Source: Anaerolineales bacterium (GTDB taxonomy: Bacteria; Chloroflexota; Anaerolineae; Anaerolineales; UBA11858). Taken from it: a stretch of DNA of 64,000 nucleotides. The position numbers and the translations under genes are program-made. The stretch's first letter is position 1, and each line of letters opens with the position of its first letter. Positions 8,814-18,600 of the stretch are shown one piece after another. Under the pieces are notes generated by a model. It worked only from the letters and a program-made list of their open reading frames with translations, was not told the DNA's origin and searched no databases. Where the stretch lies: NCBI GenBank assembly GCA_024763275.1, contig JANTFT010000003.1, forward strand, positions 1-64,000, written 5' to 3'.

Positions 8814-11177
8814 ATGCCGGTGATCTGGATTTGCATCGCTTTTGCCGCAGGCATCCTCAGTGCTGACCAGCTGGGCTGGGGAGTTGGTGCCTGGGTGGAG
8901 ATTCTTGCTGCAGCCTGCCTGGGAGCGGCGGGTTATCTATATCTTTACCGGAAAGGCGGTCCGGATCCTCGATCCTGGCTGCGCTGGCTGATTCCAGTCC
9001 TGTTGATCTCTTTTCCCCTGGGAGCCTTTCGCTATCAGCTTTCCCTCCCCGATTTTGAGGATCCGCAGTTTATCACGCAGTTTATCGGCGAATCCTATTC
9101 AGCAGAGCTTACCGGAGTGGTGGTCGGTTTCCCGGACGAACGCGATCAGTATCAGAACCTGCGGGTTCGAGTAAGTTCGCTCGACCCACGCGGTGAGGGT
9201 GTTGATCAACCTGCCCGGGGATTGATCCTGGCCCGGGTTCCGGCTGAGGAATCTGTTTCTTATGGGGATGAAATTCTCCTGACTGGCTATCTGGGGCTGC
9301 CCCCGGAAGAGGAGGACTTTAATTACCGGGAATACCTGGCCCGCCAGGGCATCTATGCCTACATGTCAAAAGCAGAAATGGAATTACTGGGAGAGCATCA
9401 GGGGAATGCTTTCCTGCAGGTGATTTATAATCTCAGGGCAGAGGCCTTGATAAGGATCTATACCCTGTGGCCGGACCCAGAAGCCAGCCTGCTGGCTGGT
9501 ATCCTGCTGGGGGTTGAAAGCGGAATTTCCGATCAGGTCCAGAGTGCTTTCCGGGAGACGGGAACCACTCACATCATTGCCATTTCTGGATTCAACATCA
9601 CCATTGTAGCTGGTTTGTTTGCGCGCTTCTTCAGCCGCTTGCTGAACCGACGCCAGGGGGCACTGGCTGCGGTGCTGGGCATTGGCCTGTACACCCTGCT
9701 GGTCGGGGGGGATCCTGCAGTGGTCCGGGCCGCGGTGATGGGAGGGCTGTCAATTTTCGCTCATCAGATCGGCCGCCGGCAGCATGGTTTGAATGCCGCC
9801 GCCCTGGCAAGTCTGATCATGATCCTCTGCAAACCTCCCTTGCTGTGGGATATCTCCTTTCAGTTGTCTCTGGCGGCGACGCTGGGATTGATATTGTACG
9901 CAGATCCCCTGGCAGGCTGGTTTTTAGGTTTTTCTTCACGCTTCTTACCCCTGGCAGTTGCTGAAAGGATCACCCGGCCGGTCAGTGAATATCTGCTCTT
10001 TACTCTGGCGGCCCAGCTGACCACTCTCCCGGTGATGGTCTATCATTTTAAAAGCTTTTCATTGAGCGCGTTGCTGGCCAACCCGGCCATCCTGCCGGTC
10101 CAGCCCCCGATCATGATCCTGGGGGGTCTGGCCTTGATGCTTGGCGTGATCTGGCTGCCATTGGGGAGGGCTGCAGCTCCGCTGGTCTATCCCTGTGTTC
10201 TTTACACCATCCGGGCCGTGGAATGGATCAGCAGGTTTCCGCTGCGGATGGCCCGGGTCGGTGAGATCGGCCTGGTCTGGATCGCCGGCTTTTATCTCTT
10301 GCTGGCGCTCCTCACTTTTGGGAAGGCTTTGCTGATTCCGCTGGCGGGTTACTTGAAGCCGGCCAGCGCCGCGGCTGGTTTGGCTCTGGCCGGGCTGCTG
10401 GTCTGGCGAGGGTTTTTCTCAGCCCCGGATGGCAGGCTGCATCTGATCTTGTTGGATGTGGGGACGGGCAGCGCGGTTTACCTGGAGAGCCCTTCCGGCC
10501 AGAAATTGCTGATCAATGGAGGCCCCAGCACCAGGCTGCTTTCCGATCAATTGGGACGACGCTTACCACCTTTTCAGCGAGAGCTGGACCTGGTCCTGGT
10601 CGCGTCTCCTCGACCAGAGGACCTGGATGCTTTGGCAGGCGTTCTGCCCCGCTTCCAGCCTGAGAGCGTGATCTGGTTAGGAGATCCCAGCCTGTGTTGG
10701 GAAGCTGAGAACCTGCGCTCCACGCTGCAGGATTTGGAGATTCCGCTTCGTTATGGGGAAAAAGGAGAAACCCTGGTTTTTAGCGATGGGCTGCAGGTGA
10801 AGATCCTTTCTGTGAACCAGCGGGGAGGAATACTGTTAGTCCAGTATGGCAGCTTCAGGGCGCTGTTTCCCTTTGGGCTCAGCGAGGAGGACCGCCAGGA
10901 AACCCGCCAGGGTCGCGATTTGGGGGAGATCAGCGTTTACTATCTGGCAGATAACGGTTCTCAATCCAGCAACCCGTCCGAATGGGTGGACAACCTGCAC
11001 CCCGAGCTGCTGCTGCTGAGCGTGGGCGTAAGTGACAGCCGGGGCTTGCCGGACCGGGGTTTGATCGCCAGCCTGGGAGGATATTCCCTGTTGAGAACTG
11101 ACCAGCATGGCACCATCCACCTGATCACGGATGGGGAGAGGCTCTGGATCCGGGTAGATTCCCTGGATGGATTATGA
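8814..11177 (+). CDS. comEC: ComEC/Rec2-family DNA internalisation protein
   Basis: Competence domain GTTHIIAISGFNITIVAGL...GGDPAVVRAAVMGGL; C-terminal LHLILLDVGTGSAVYLES domain. Confidence 0.88.
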   Translation: MPVIWICIAFAAGILSADQLGWGVGAWVEILAAACLGAAGYLYLYRKGGPDPRSWLRWLIPVLLISFPLGAFRYQLSLPDFEDPQFITQFIGESYSAELTGVVVGFPDERDQYQNLRVRVSSLDPRGEGVDQPARGLILARVPAEESVSYGDEILLTGYLGLPPEEEDFNYREYLARQGIYAYMSKAEMELLGEHQGNAFLQVIYNLRAEALIRIYTLWPDPEASLLAGILLGVESGISDQVQSAFRETGTTHIIAISGFNITIVAGLFARFFSRLLNRRQGALAAVLGIGLYTLLVGGDPAVVRAAVMGGLSIFAHQIGRRQHGLNAAALASLIMILCKPPLLWDISFQLSLAATLGLILYADPLAGWFLGFSSRFLPLAVAERITRPVSEYLLFTLAAQLTTLPVMVYHFKSFSLSALLANPAILPVQPPIMILGGLALMLGVIWLPLGRAAAPLVYPCVLYTIRAVEWISRFPLRMARVGEIGLVWIAGFYLLLALLTFGKALLIPLAGYLKPASAAAGLALAGLLVWRGFFSAPDGRLHLILLDVGTGSAVYLESPSGQKLLINGGPSTRLLSDQLGRRLPPFQRELDLVLVASPRPEDLDALAGVLPRFQPESVIWLGDPSLCWEAENLRSTLQDLEIPLRYGEKGETLVFSDGLQVKILSVNQRGGILLVQYGSFRALFPFGLSEEDRQETRQGRDLGEISVYYLADNGSQSSNPSEWVDNLHPELLLLSVGVSDSRGLPDRGLIASLGGYSLLRTDQHGTIHLITDGERLWIRVDSLDGL

Positions 11178-11189
11178 TACAAAAGGAAT

Positions 11190-11936
11190 ATGAAAACCAT
11201 CTACCTCTCCCCACATCTCGATGACGCTGTTTACTCTTGTGGAGGATTGATCTGGGAGCAAAGCCAGCAGGGGCGCAAGGTGGAGATCTGGACGATCTTC
11301 GCTGGAGATCCGCCCGGGGAGCCCCTGACTGGTCTGGCGGAGGAACTGCACCAGAAATGGGAACTGGGCAGGGACGCTGTCAAGATCCGCAGGCAGGAGG
11401 ATCGGGAAGCCTGCCAGATTCTGGACGCTGCTCAGCGTCATTTCTATTATCAGGACTGCATCTACCGGACAGCTCCTGCCGGGGAAGCGTATTACCAGAC
11501 AGAAGAGGATTTGTTTGCGGGAATGGACCCCAGGGAAACAGAATTGATTGATGATTTATCCGCCCGCCTGGCTGAAGAGCTGCCGAGGGGTGTGGAGATC
11601 GTTGTCCCGCTGGGCATCGGCAATCATGTGGATCACGAAATTACCCGTAAAGCTGCTTCCCGGCTGAACAGACACCTGCTGTATTATGCCGATTTTCCCT
11701 ATGCCCGAGAGGGAGAAGGCGAAAATATCCTCCGCTTTCTGAAAGATTCTCTGGAGTGGCAGCCGTTGAGATTTCCCGTCACTGAGCCGGGGCTGGAACA
11801 ATGGACCAGGGCAGCATTGCAGTATGGATCCCAGTTTTCCACTTTCTGGGCGGATGAGGCCCAGCTGTCGGCTGAGATTCGGGAATTCTCAGGATTTTTA
11901 GAGGGGATGACCCTCTGGAACGCCCTGGAAGCCTGA
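11190..11936 (+). CDS. PIG-L/LmbE family deacetylase
   Basis: IYLSPHLDDAVYSCGGLI and GIGNHVDHEITRKA. Confidence 0.9.
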   Translation: MKTIYLSPHLDDAVYSCGGLIWEQSQQGRKVEIWTIFAGDPPGEPLTGLAEELHQKWELGRDAVKIRRQEDREACQILDAAQRHFYYQDCIYRTAPAGEAYYQTEEDLFAGMDPRETELIDDLSARLAEELPRGVEIVVPLGIGNHVDHEITRKAASRLNRHLLYYADFPYAREGEGENILRFLKDSLEWQPLRFPVTEPGLEQWTRAALQYGSQFSTFWADEAQLSAEIREFSGFLEGMTLWNALEA

Positions 11937-11960
11937 ATTCTCCCGCAGGGTATAGTTGCC

Positions 11961-11989
11961 TTGCAGACTGGGATTTCCTGTGATAGAAT
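11961..11989 (+). promoter_or_regulatory. Sigma70-type promoter of greA
   Basis: TTGCAG - 17 nt - TAGAAT preceded by TGA. Confidence 0.6.
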
Positions 11990-12092
11990 TAGCGCACTTT
12001 TCAAAAGGCAGGGCTTTTCGGGGTTATTAACCTTTGATAAAAGCTCTTTTTATTATTAAAAAAGGGTACCTAGAAAGCACAGGTAAATCAAT

Positions 12093-12560
12093 ATGGCGTC
12101 ATCACTGTTGACCCAGGAAGGGTATGATAAACTACAGAAGGAATTGGATTACCTTCGCTCAGAACGCCGGCAGGAAGTTGCTGACCGTTTGCGGGAAGCG
12201 CTCGATGGCAGTCCTCTGGGAGTGGATGCTGATGTCGAAGTGGAAGCAGCTAAGAACGCTCAGGCTTTTGTGGAAGGGCGCATTGCCTACTTGAAGAGCA
12301 TCCTGGCCCAGGCGGAGATCGTAGACGATATCTCGAAAACCGATGTCGTGCAGATTGGCACCAAGGTGACCATTGAAACTGCTGAGAAAGAGAAGGAAAC
12401 CTATATCGTGGTTGGTCGGGCGGAGTCCGACCCTATCGAGGGTAAGATATCCTATGAGTCTCCGCTGGGAAGTGCCCTCATGGGACATTCCAAAGGCGAT
12501 GAAGTGGAAGTCCTCGCGCCGGACGGTGTTTTTAAGGTGAAAATCCTGAAAATCGGCTGA
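12093..12560 (+). CDS. greA: GreA/GreB-family transcript cleavage factor
   Basis: [21 protein letters not shown]...[20 protein letters not shown]...[18 protein letters not shown]; coiled-coil tip divergent. Confidence 0.9.
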   Translation: MASSLLTQEGYDKLQKELDYLRSERRQEVADRLREALDGSPLGVDADVEVEAAKNAQAFVEGRIAYLKSILAQAEIVDDISKTDVVQIGTKVTIETAEKEKETYIVVGRAESDPIEGKISYESPLGSALMGHSKGDEVEVLAPDGVFKVKILKIG

Positions 12561-12580
12561 AGGCCGACACCGCAGATCTC

Positions 12581-12613
12581 CCCCGTGCGCAGCAGTTCCG
12601 CACGGGGTTTTTT
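12581..12613 (+). terminator. Intrinsic terminator between greA and lysS
   Basis: CCCCGTGCG ... CGCACGGGG TTTTTT. Confidence 0.88.
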
Positions 12614-12631
12614 AATATCAAGGATGAAGTT

Positions 12632-14149
12632 ATGGCTGATTATACAAATCTGGAAAAAGTCCGCCTGGAAAAGCTGAACCGATTGCGGGAACAGGGGATC
12701 GAGGCCTATCCCAGACGGGTAGAGCGAACCCATTCTATCCAGGAAGCTGTTGAGGCTTTCCTGGCACAGGAAGAGGATCCCGAAGCCCCGGAGATCCAGG
12801 CAGTCCTGGCGGGCCGGATCCGTTCCGTACGGCCGATGGGCAAGGTGATTTTCGCCCATATTGAAGATGGCTCTGGAAGGATCCAGCTTTTTTTCCGCGC
12901 CAACGACATCGGTGTGGAACAGCTGGACTTTTTCAACCAGTATTTTGATCTGGGCGATTTTATCCAGGCCAGCGGAAAGATCTTCCGCACCAGAAGTGGG
13001 GAGATCTCCCTGGCTGTTTCCTCCTACAGGATGCTTGCTAAAGCCATTACCCCCCTCCCGGCAGCCAAGGAAAGTGTGGTGGACGGTGAGGTTGTTTCAC
13101 ATGCTACCCTGTCTGATCCTGAAACCCGCTACCGCCAGCGTTATGCTGATCTGGCAGTCAATCCGGACGTGCGGAGGATATTCCAGCTGCGTTTTAATAC
13201 TATCCGGTCAATCCGGCATTTCATGGATTCCAGGGGATTCCTGGAGGTGGAAACGCCCATCCTGCAGCCGATCTACGGAGGAGCGGCTGCCCAGCCCTTC
13301 ACCACCTATCACAACCAGCTCAAGCAGGAGTTATACCTGCGGATATCCTTTGAGCTCTATCTGAAGAGACTGCTGGTGGGCGGATTTGACAAAGTCTATG
13401 AGATTGGCCGGGATTTCCGGAATGAAGGCGTGTCTTATAAGCACAATCCGGAATTCACCCAGATGGAGTTCTACTGGGCCTATGCTGATTACCGGGCGGT
13501 GATGGATTTTACTGAAGAGATGCTGGCCTACGTTGTGGAGGAAGTGTTAGGCGAGAAACGCTTTACCTACAAGGGACAGGAAATCCGCCTGGACCAACCC
13601 TGGGCGAGAATTGAACTGCGCCAGGGGTTGATTGATGAGACCGGCATCGACATTCAGGAACACCTCACAGCTGAAGAGCTGGCAGCGGCAATGAAGGATT
13701 TGGATATGGAGGTGGACCCCGGGGCCTCCCGCGGTAAATTGATTGATGATATGCTGGGGCATTATCTGGAGCCGACCTTTATCCAGCCCACATTTGTTTA
13801 CGACTATCCGCGTGAGATCTCCCCTCTGGCGAAAACCAAACCTGATGATCCTGACACCGTCGAGCGTTTTGAAGGATTTATGGGCGGTATGGAGCTGTGT
13901 AATGCTTTCACAGAGATCAACGATCCCCTGGACCAGGAGGAACGCTTCCTGGAAATGGGCCGCTCCTATTCCAGCGAGGAGGATGAGCACCATCCCCTGG
14001 ATGAGGATTATCTGCGGGCGATGCGCTACGGCATGCCGCCGAACGGGGGATTTGGGATGGGCGTGGACCGGCTGGTGATGCTTTTAGCGGACCAGCCCAC
14101 CATCCGGGAAGTACTGCTCTTTCCCCATCTGCGGGAAAGTGGAGAGTAA
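12632..14149 (+). CDS. lysS: Lysyl-tRNA synthetase (class II)
   Basis: Class II motifs [20 protein letters not shown] and [13 protein letters not shown]. Confidence 0.96.
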   Translation: MADYTNLEKVRLEKLNRLREQGIEAYPRRVERTHSIQEAVEAFLAQEEDPEAPEIQAVLAGRIRSVRPMGKVIFAHIEDGSGRIQLFFRANDIGVEQLDFFNQYFDLGDFIQASGKIFRTRSGEISLAVSSYRMLAKAITPLPAAKESVVDGEVVSHATLSDPETRYRQRYADLAVNPDVRRIFQLRFNTIRSIRHFMDSRGFLEVETPILQPIYGGAAAQPFTTYHNQLKQELYLRISFELYLKRLLVGGFDKVYEIGRDFRNEGVSYKHNPEFTQMEFYWAYADYRAVMDFTEEMLAYVVEEVLGEKRFTYKGQEIRLDQPWARIELRQGLIDETGIDIQEHLTAEELAAAMKDLDMEVDPGASRGKLIDDMLGHYLEPTFIQPTFVYDYPREISPLAKTKPDDPDTVERFEGFMGGMELCNAFTEINDPLDQEERFLEMGRSYSSEEDEHHPLDEDYLRAMRYGMPPNGGFGMGVDRLVMLLADQPTIREVLLFPHLRESGE

Positions 14150-14152
14150 GAC

Positions 14153-14187
14153 CTAAAAGGTCCCTGCTTCTGTCAGGGACCTTTTAG
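14153..14187. terminator. Bidirectional intrinsic terminator
   Basis: CTAAAAGGTCCCTG / CAGGGACCTTTTAG between convergent lysS and SLC13 gene. Confidence 0.82.
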
Positions 14188-14194
14188 TATAGAT

Positions 14195-16069
14195 CTATCC
14201 CAGCGGCCACAGCAGAGGGAGCAGCAGGATGGTCAGGGTCATGCAGATCAGGATCAGCGGTATACCCACCCGGAAATAATCCTTAAAACGGTAGCTGCCA
14301 GAACCCATCACCAGGGTGTTTACAGGAGATGCTACTGGAGAGGCGAATGCTGTTGAAGCCGCCAGCGCGACCAGCATCAGGAACGCTTGCGGTTGATAGC
14401 CCAATTTCACAGCCAGGGAGAAAGCCACCGGAGCGATCAGCACCGCAGTGGCGGTGTTGGATATTATCTGGGTGAACAGCGAGGTGATCAGGAAAAGAGC
14501 AGCCATAATAGGAATGTTTCCCCAGCTTCCTAATGTGGCTGCCATCCAGTCTGAACCAATCTGCACCAGGCCCACCTTTTCCAACGCAGTGGTCATGGGC
14601 AGCATGCCTGCAATCAGGATGATGCTTTTCCAATCGACACTGTTATAGGCTTGCCCCATATTCAGGCAGCCGCTGACGACCATTAGAAAAGCAGCGATCA
14701 GGGTAGTCGTGGCCAGAGGGAGCCAGCCTGCCAGCAAGCTTATCAGCATGGCTACCAGGATCATTCCCGCGAGGATCATTTTTGAGTGGGGAGGTGTGCC
14801 CTTGAGCTCTTCGGGCTGTCCCATCACCACAAAATCACGGCGCTGGGTGGTCAACGACTGGATGTTTTTCCAGGGACCCTGGACAAAAAGGATGTCGCCA
14901 AATTGCAGAGGGGTGTCCTTGAGAGACAGGCTGTTTTCGATACCAGGACGGTTGATGCCTAATACGGTCAGCTGGTACAGGCTCCCGAAGCGGGTTGCAA
15001 CCAGTGTCTTGCCGATCAGCCGGGATCGGGGAGGAAGCAGAATTTCGGCTACACCGACCTCGTTATTCACCAGGGACTTCTGGTCAGCGGCCCGGGCAGG
15101 CTGTACCGCCAATCCCAGGATGGCTGCGGCGTGACCGATGTCATTCAGATCGCCCTGGCAGATCAGCAGATCGTCCGCTTGAAGCTCATCCGAGGGTGAC
15201 AACTTGGTTCCTGTTGATGGCTCAATCCCGAGCAGGGGGATCTCGGGCAGCCTTGCTCCCCCTCTGGCTTCTGCCCTCCGTAAGATTTCCAGGACTGTTA
15301 CGCCATACTCGTTCCGCAAACCGCTTTGCAGCAAACTTTTCCCTATCAGGGGAGATCCTCGCCTGACCCGCAGTCGGTAGAGATTCTCCTTGAGCTTGTA
15401 GACTTTCATCAATTCCTCAGGGGATTCAACCCGCTGCAGCTGGGTGCTGCTCTGATGGTCAGGAAGCAGCCGGCGACCGCCGACTGCCAGATAAATAATG
15501 CCAGCTGTTAGGAGGGTCAGGCCGATAGGCGTGAAATCGAAAAAACCAAACGCCTGGTAGCCATTTTCAAATAACAGATCACTGACCACAATATTAGGGG
15601 GTGTACCGATCAGAGTCATCGCTCCTCCCAGCAGTGACCCGAAGGAGAGCGGAATTAACAGTCTGGAGGGATTGATATTCTTTTTGCGGCTGATGCTGAT
15701 GATTGCCGGAGCCATGACCGCCACCGTGCCTGTATCGCTGATGAAGCCGGACAGCAATGCGACCGTTCCCATGATCATCACCAGCAGCCGGAGCTGGCTG
15801 TTGCCTGCAAAGCGAATGATCTGCCTGCTGATGGTGTCCGCCAACCCGGTCTCCATCACGGCACCCCCAACAATGAACAAAGCAGCGATGGTGATCACGA
15901 TCGGGCTCGAAAAACCAGCCAGGGCCTCTTCCAGGGGAAGGATCCCGGAGACCAGCAAACCGATCACCACACCCAGGGCCACGAGGTCTACTGGCAGCCA
16001 TTCGGTCACGAACAGCACAATTGCACCTGACAATAATCCCAGCGTTACCAAGACTTCTATATCAGCCAT
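14195..16069 (-). CDS. SLC13/DASS-family permease with two RCK_C (TrkA-C) domains
   Basis: Multi-TM, LLGGAMTLIGTPPNIVVSDLL and QIISNTATAVLIAP; two central TrkA-C-like segments (SPLIGKSLLQSGLRNEYGVTVLEI, SRLIGKTLVATRFGSLYQLTVLGI). Confidence 0.9.
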   Translation of the reverse strand: MADIEVLVTLGLLSGAIVLFVTEWLPVDLVALGVVIGLLVSGILPLEEALAGFSSPIVITIAALFIVGGAVMETGLADTISRQIIRFAGNSQLRLLVMIMGTVALLSGFISDTGTVAVMAPAIISISRKKNINPSRLLIPLSFGSLLGGAMTLIGTPPNIVVSDLLFENGYQAFGFFDFTPIGLTLLTAGIIYLAVGGRRLLPDHQSSTQLQRVESPEELMKVYKLKENLYRLRVRRGSPLIGKSLLQSGLRNEYGVTVLEILRRAEARGGARLPEIPLLGIEPSTGTKLSPSDELQADDLLICQGDLNDIGHAAAILGLAVQPARAADQKSLVNNEVGVAEILLPPRSRLIGKTLVATRFGSLYQLTVLGINRPGIENSLSLKDTPLQFGDILFVQGPWKNIQSLTTQRRDFVVMGQPEELKGTPPHSKMILAGMILVAMLISLLAGWLPLATTTLIAAFLMVVSGCLNMGQAYNSVDWKSIILIAGMLPMTTALEKVGLVQIGSDWMAATLGSWGNIPIMAALFLITSLFTQIISNTATAVLIAPVAFSLAVKLGYQPQAFLMLVALAASTAFASPVASPVNTLVMGSGSYRFKDYFRVGIPLILICMTLTILLLPLLWPLG

Positions 16070-16181
16070 CAGAAGTTCCCTGACTATCAGTCATATCTGC
16101 CTCAGTGTACCAGAAGAAACCTCTTCCAGGTACAGGCTAAAAGGGATCCTACCCGAGGGACTGCCCCTGACTTTCCTCAGT

Positions 16182-16243
16182 TCTGGATAACTTTGTGGAT
16201 AAAGTGCCTTTTAATGTGGAAAAACCCTTTAATTTGGGGATAA
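16182..16243. promoter_or_regulatory. Cluster of four DnaA-box-like 9-mers
   Basis: tctggataa, tgtggataa (exact complement of TTATCCACA), tgtggaaaa, tggggataa at 16182, 16194, 16215, 16235, all same orientation. Confidence 0.55.
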
Positions 16244-16251
16244 GTGGTGAG

Positions 16252-17154
16252 TCAGCGAAGAATCAGCCCCATTCCGATGTGGAAAAGCAGGGCAACAAAG
16301 ATGCTGCCTCCCCAGAGGATGTAGGTCAAGCCCCTGTTCTCTGGATTTCTGTAGAGGAAAAGACCCAGCACAAGATTGGCCAGGTAGGCGGTGGTATTGA
16401 TGATTGGCAGGAGGATCAATTGAACGCTTTGCAGGGGTGCGTGAGGAACACCTGTAGTTGTGAAACCAAGGGAAACGGTTTCCCGGGAGGGGATTGTCAG
16501 CAGGGTCCAGACCAAGAGAGTGATGTTCAGAAACCCTCCAGCCAGGATCAGCCCCAGAATCAGCCGGTCTCCAATAATCTCAGATACCACCAGGGCAGGC
16601 CGGACGGATTCCGCCTGCAGGGGAGCCAGGGAGCCCAACTCTATCAGCTGGTGATAGGAGGAGATGAACTCATCCGGGTTCGCTGGTGAAATGGCGTAAT
16701 AGCGCTGACCAGCTGCGATGACAACCAGATTTCTTAAACTTGATGCCAGGAATTCCACCTCCGGACCTCGCTGAAAGCGTCTGATCCCGATGACAGAGCC
16801 GGGCCAGTGCAGGGCAGGTGGCTGGGGTGGGACTTCCAGGTCTTCCACCCGGTGAACCCATTTGATCTGGTCCATGGGCAGTATCTCTAACCGCCAGCCC
16901 CAACCCAGCGAGATTCCTCCTCTCTCCAGCTCATAGGTAGAGCGATGCAATCCGTAGAGCCGATAGAACAGGTATGGTACGCTAACGAGAAAAAGGACGA
17001 TCAGGGTCAGATAAGGCAGCAGCTGGGGGGTTACCTGCGCTGTGCTAACTCCCCAGATACCCCAGGCACCCGCGGCGGAAAGGAGAGCCATCAACAGGAT
17101 GTGAACGACAGTTCCGGTTCGTTTGGGAGGATAAAAAACCCTGCTCTCTTCCAT
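16252..17154 (-). CDS. Bacterial PH-domain-like membrane protein
   Basis: Two N-terminal TM segments, a PH-like segment (YELERGGISLGWGWRLEILPMDQIKWVHRVEDL...RNLVVIAAGQRYYAISPANPDEFI), and C-terminal TMs. Confidence 0.6.
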   Translation of the reverse strand: MEESRVFYPPKRTGTVVHILLMALLSAAGAWGIWGVSTAQVTPQLLPYLTLIVLFLVSVPYLFYRLYGLHRSTYELERGGISLGWGWRLEILPMDQIKWVHRVEDLEVPPQPPALHWPGSVIGIRRFQRGPEVEFLASSLRNLVVIAAGQRYYAISPANPDEFISSYHQLIELGSLAPLQAESVRPALVVSEIIGDRLILGLILAGGFLNITLLVWTLLTIPSRETVSLGFTTTGVPHAPLQSVQLILLPIINTTAYLANLVLGLFLYRNPENRGLTYILWGGSIFVALLFHIGMGLILR

Positions 17155-17403
17155 ATTTCCCTTTTATACCACAGCACCTGTCAGCAGGTTCCTGACCCAG
17201 AACTCAAATCCAGCTTGATATCTATTTCACAAAGTTCATACTACAAAAAAAATCCTATCTAGGATATGATATGGGTAATATCTCAATCAGGGGGAATATT
17301 CCAAGTACAATGTGTGTCAAGTTCAATTAGGAAAGGAGGTCCACCCGCACAATATCCAATATATTAGCTGTTAACTGATTTCCCAATGCCAAAGGAGAGA
17401 GTT

Positions 17404-18528
17404 ATGACAAAGAGATTGATCCCAGTATTTGCGCTATTAATTGTATTAGTGCTTGTCTTGTCTGCCTGCGGGGGTGGTGCTGCACCCGAAGGACAGACAG
17501 TTGTCGAGACAGTGGTTGTCACTGTTGAAGTCCCTGCAGAGGGCGGCGAACCAGCGGCAGCTGCGCCGGCTGAGGGGGGAATTCTGGCCCGCGTCCTGGA
17601 CCGTGGTTATGTTGTTTGCGGTGGAAGGACCGATCTGGCTGGATTTGGCATGCTCGACGAGAATGGCCGCAACGTGGGCTTTGATATTGATTTCTGCCGG
17701 GCCGTTGCCGCGGCAGTCTTTAATGACCCAGAAGCTGTCGAAGTGGTCCCCCTGACAGCTGCTGACCGTGGGCCAGCCCTTCAGACCGCGGAAGTGGATA
17801 TCCTGTCCCGCAACGTTACCTGGACCTCAAGCCGTGACGCCCAATGGGGGAACTTCACCACCATCATGTTCTACGATGGTCAGGGCTTTATGATCCGCAA
17901 AGACAGCGGAATCACCTCAACGGATGAGTTTGATGGCGCAACCGTCTGCGTGACCAGCGGAACGACCACAGAACAGAACCTATCTGACTTCTTCCGCCAG
18001 AATGGAATGGAATATGAAGCGGTGATCTTTGAGGAGTCCGCAGCTGTTTACGGCGCCTATGAGGATGCCCGCTGTGATATCACCACCAGCGACAAATCCC
18101 AGCTGGCTTCGGTCCGGAGCGGATTTGCGGATCCAGATGCCCATATCATTCTTGATATCACAATTTCCAAAGAACCGCTTACCCCGGCGGTTCCCCATGG
18201 TGATGATACCTGGTTCGATATCGTCAAGGTGGTATCTTACGCGCTGATCAATGCTGAAGAGTTGGGTATCACCCAGGCGAACGTGGAAGACATGAAGAGC
18301 AGCGACAACATCAACGTTCTGCGTCTGCTAGGTGAGGAGGGAGACTGGGGTTATACTGACCTTGGTCTGGAACCAGATGCTCTGGCAAACGCCATCGCAG
18401 CCGTTGGCAATTATGGAGAGATCTATGATCGCTACATGGGCCCCAATGGCATTTCCTTCACTCTGCCGCGCGGCCCCAATAACCTCTGGACGAATGGCGG
18501 TTTGATTTACGCTCCACCTATCAAGTAA
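17404..18528 (+). CDS. aapJ: General L-amino-acid ABC transporter substrate-binding lipoprotein
   Basis: Lipobox VLSACG; RGYVVCGGRTDLAGFGMLDENGRNVGFDIDFCRAVAAAVF...DILSRNVTWTSSRD. Confidence 0.92.
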   Translation: MTKRLIPVFALLIVLVLVLSACGGGAAPEGQTVVETVVVTVEVPAEGGEPAAAAPAEGGILARVLDRGYVVCGGRTDLAGFGMLDENGRNVGFDIDFCRAVAAAVFNDPEAVEVVPLTAADRGPALQTAEVDILSRNVTWTSSRDAQWGNFTTIMFYDGQGFMIRKDSGITSTDEFDGATVCVTSGTTTEQNLSDFFRQNGMEYEAVIFEESAAVYGAYEDARCDITTSDKSQLASVRSGFADPDAHIILDITISKEPLTPAVPHGDDTWFDIVKVVSYALINAEELGITQANVEDMKSSDNINVLRLLGEEGDWGYTDLGLEPDALANAIAAVGNYGEIYDRYMGPNGISFTLPRGPNNLWTNGGLIYAPPIK

Positions 18529-18554
18529 GAGGTATTGAACAGAAAAACCTGAAA

Positions 18555-18580
18555 AAGGATGCGGCTTGGGCCGCATCCTT
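18555..18580 (+). terminator. Intercistronic hairpin between aapJ and aapQ
   Basis: AAGGATGCGGC TTGG GCCGCATCCTT, only a short T tract follows. Confidence 0.7.
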
Positions 18581-18600
18581 CTTATCCTCTGGATCATCTC

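Noticed and set aside
16070-16251. Calling the DnaA-box cluster oriC
   Set aside because: No dnaA/dnaN/gidA/rpmH context, no evident AT-rich unwinding element, and skew cannot be computed here. Kept only as a DnaA-binding candidate.
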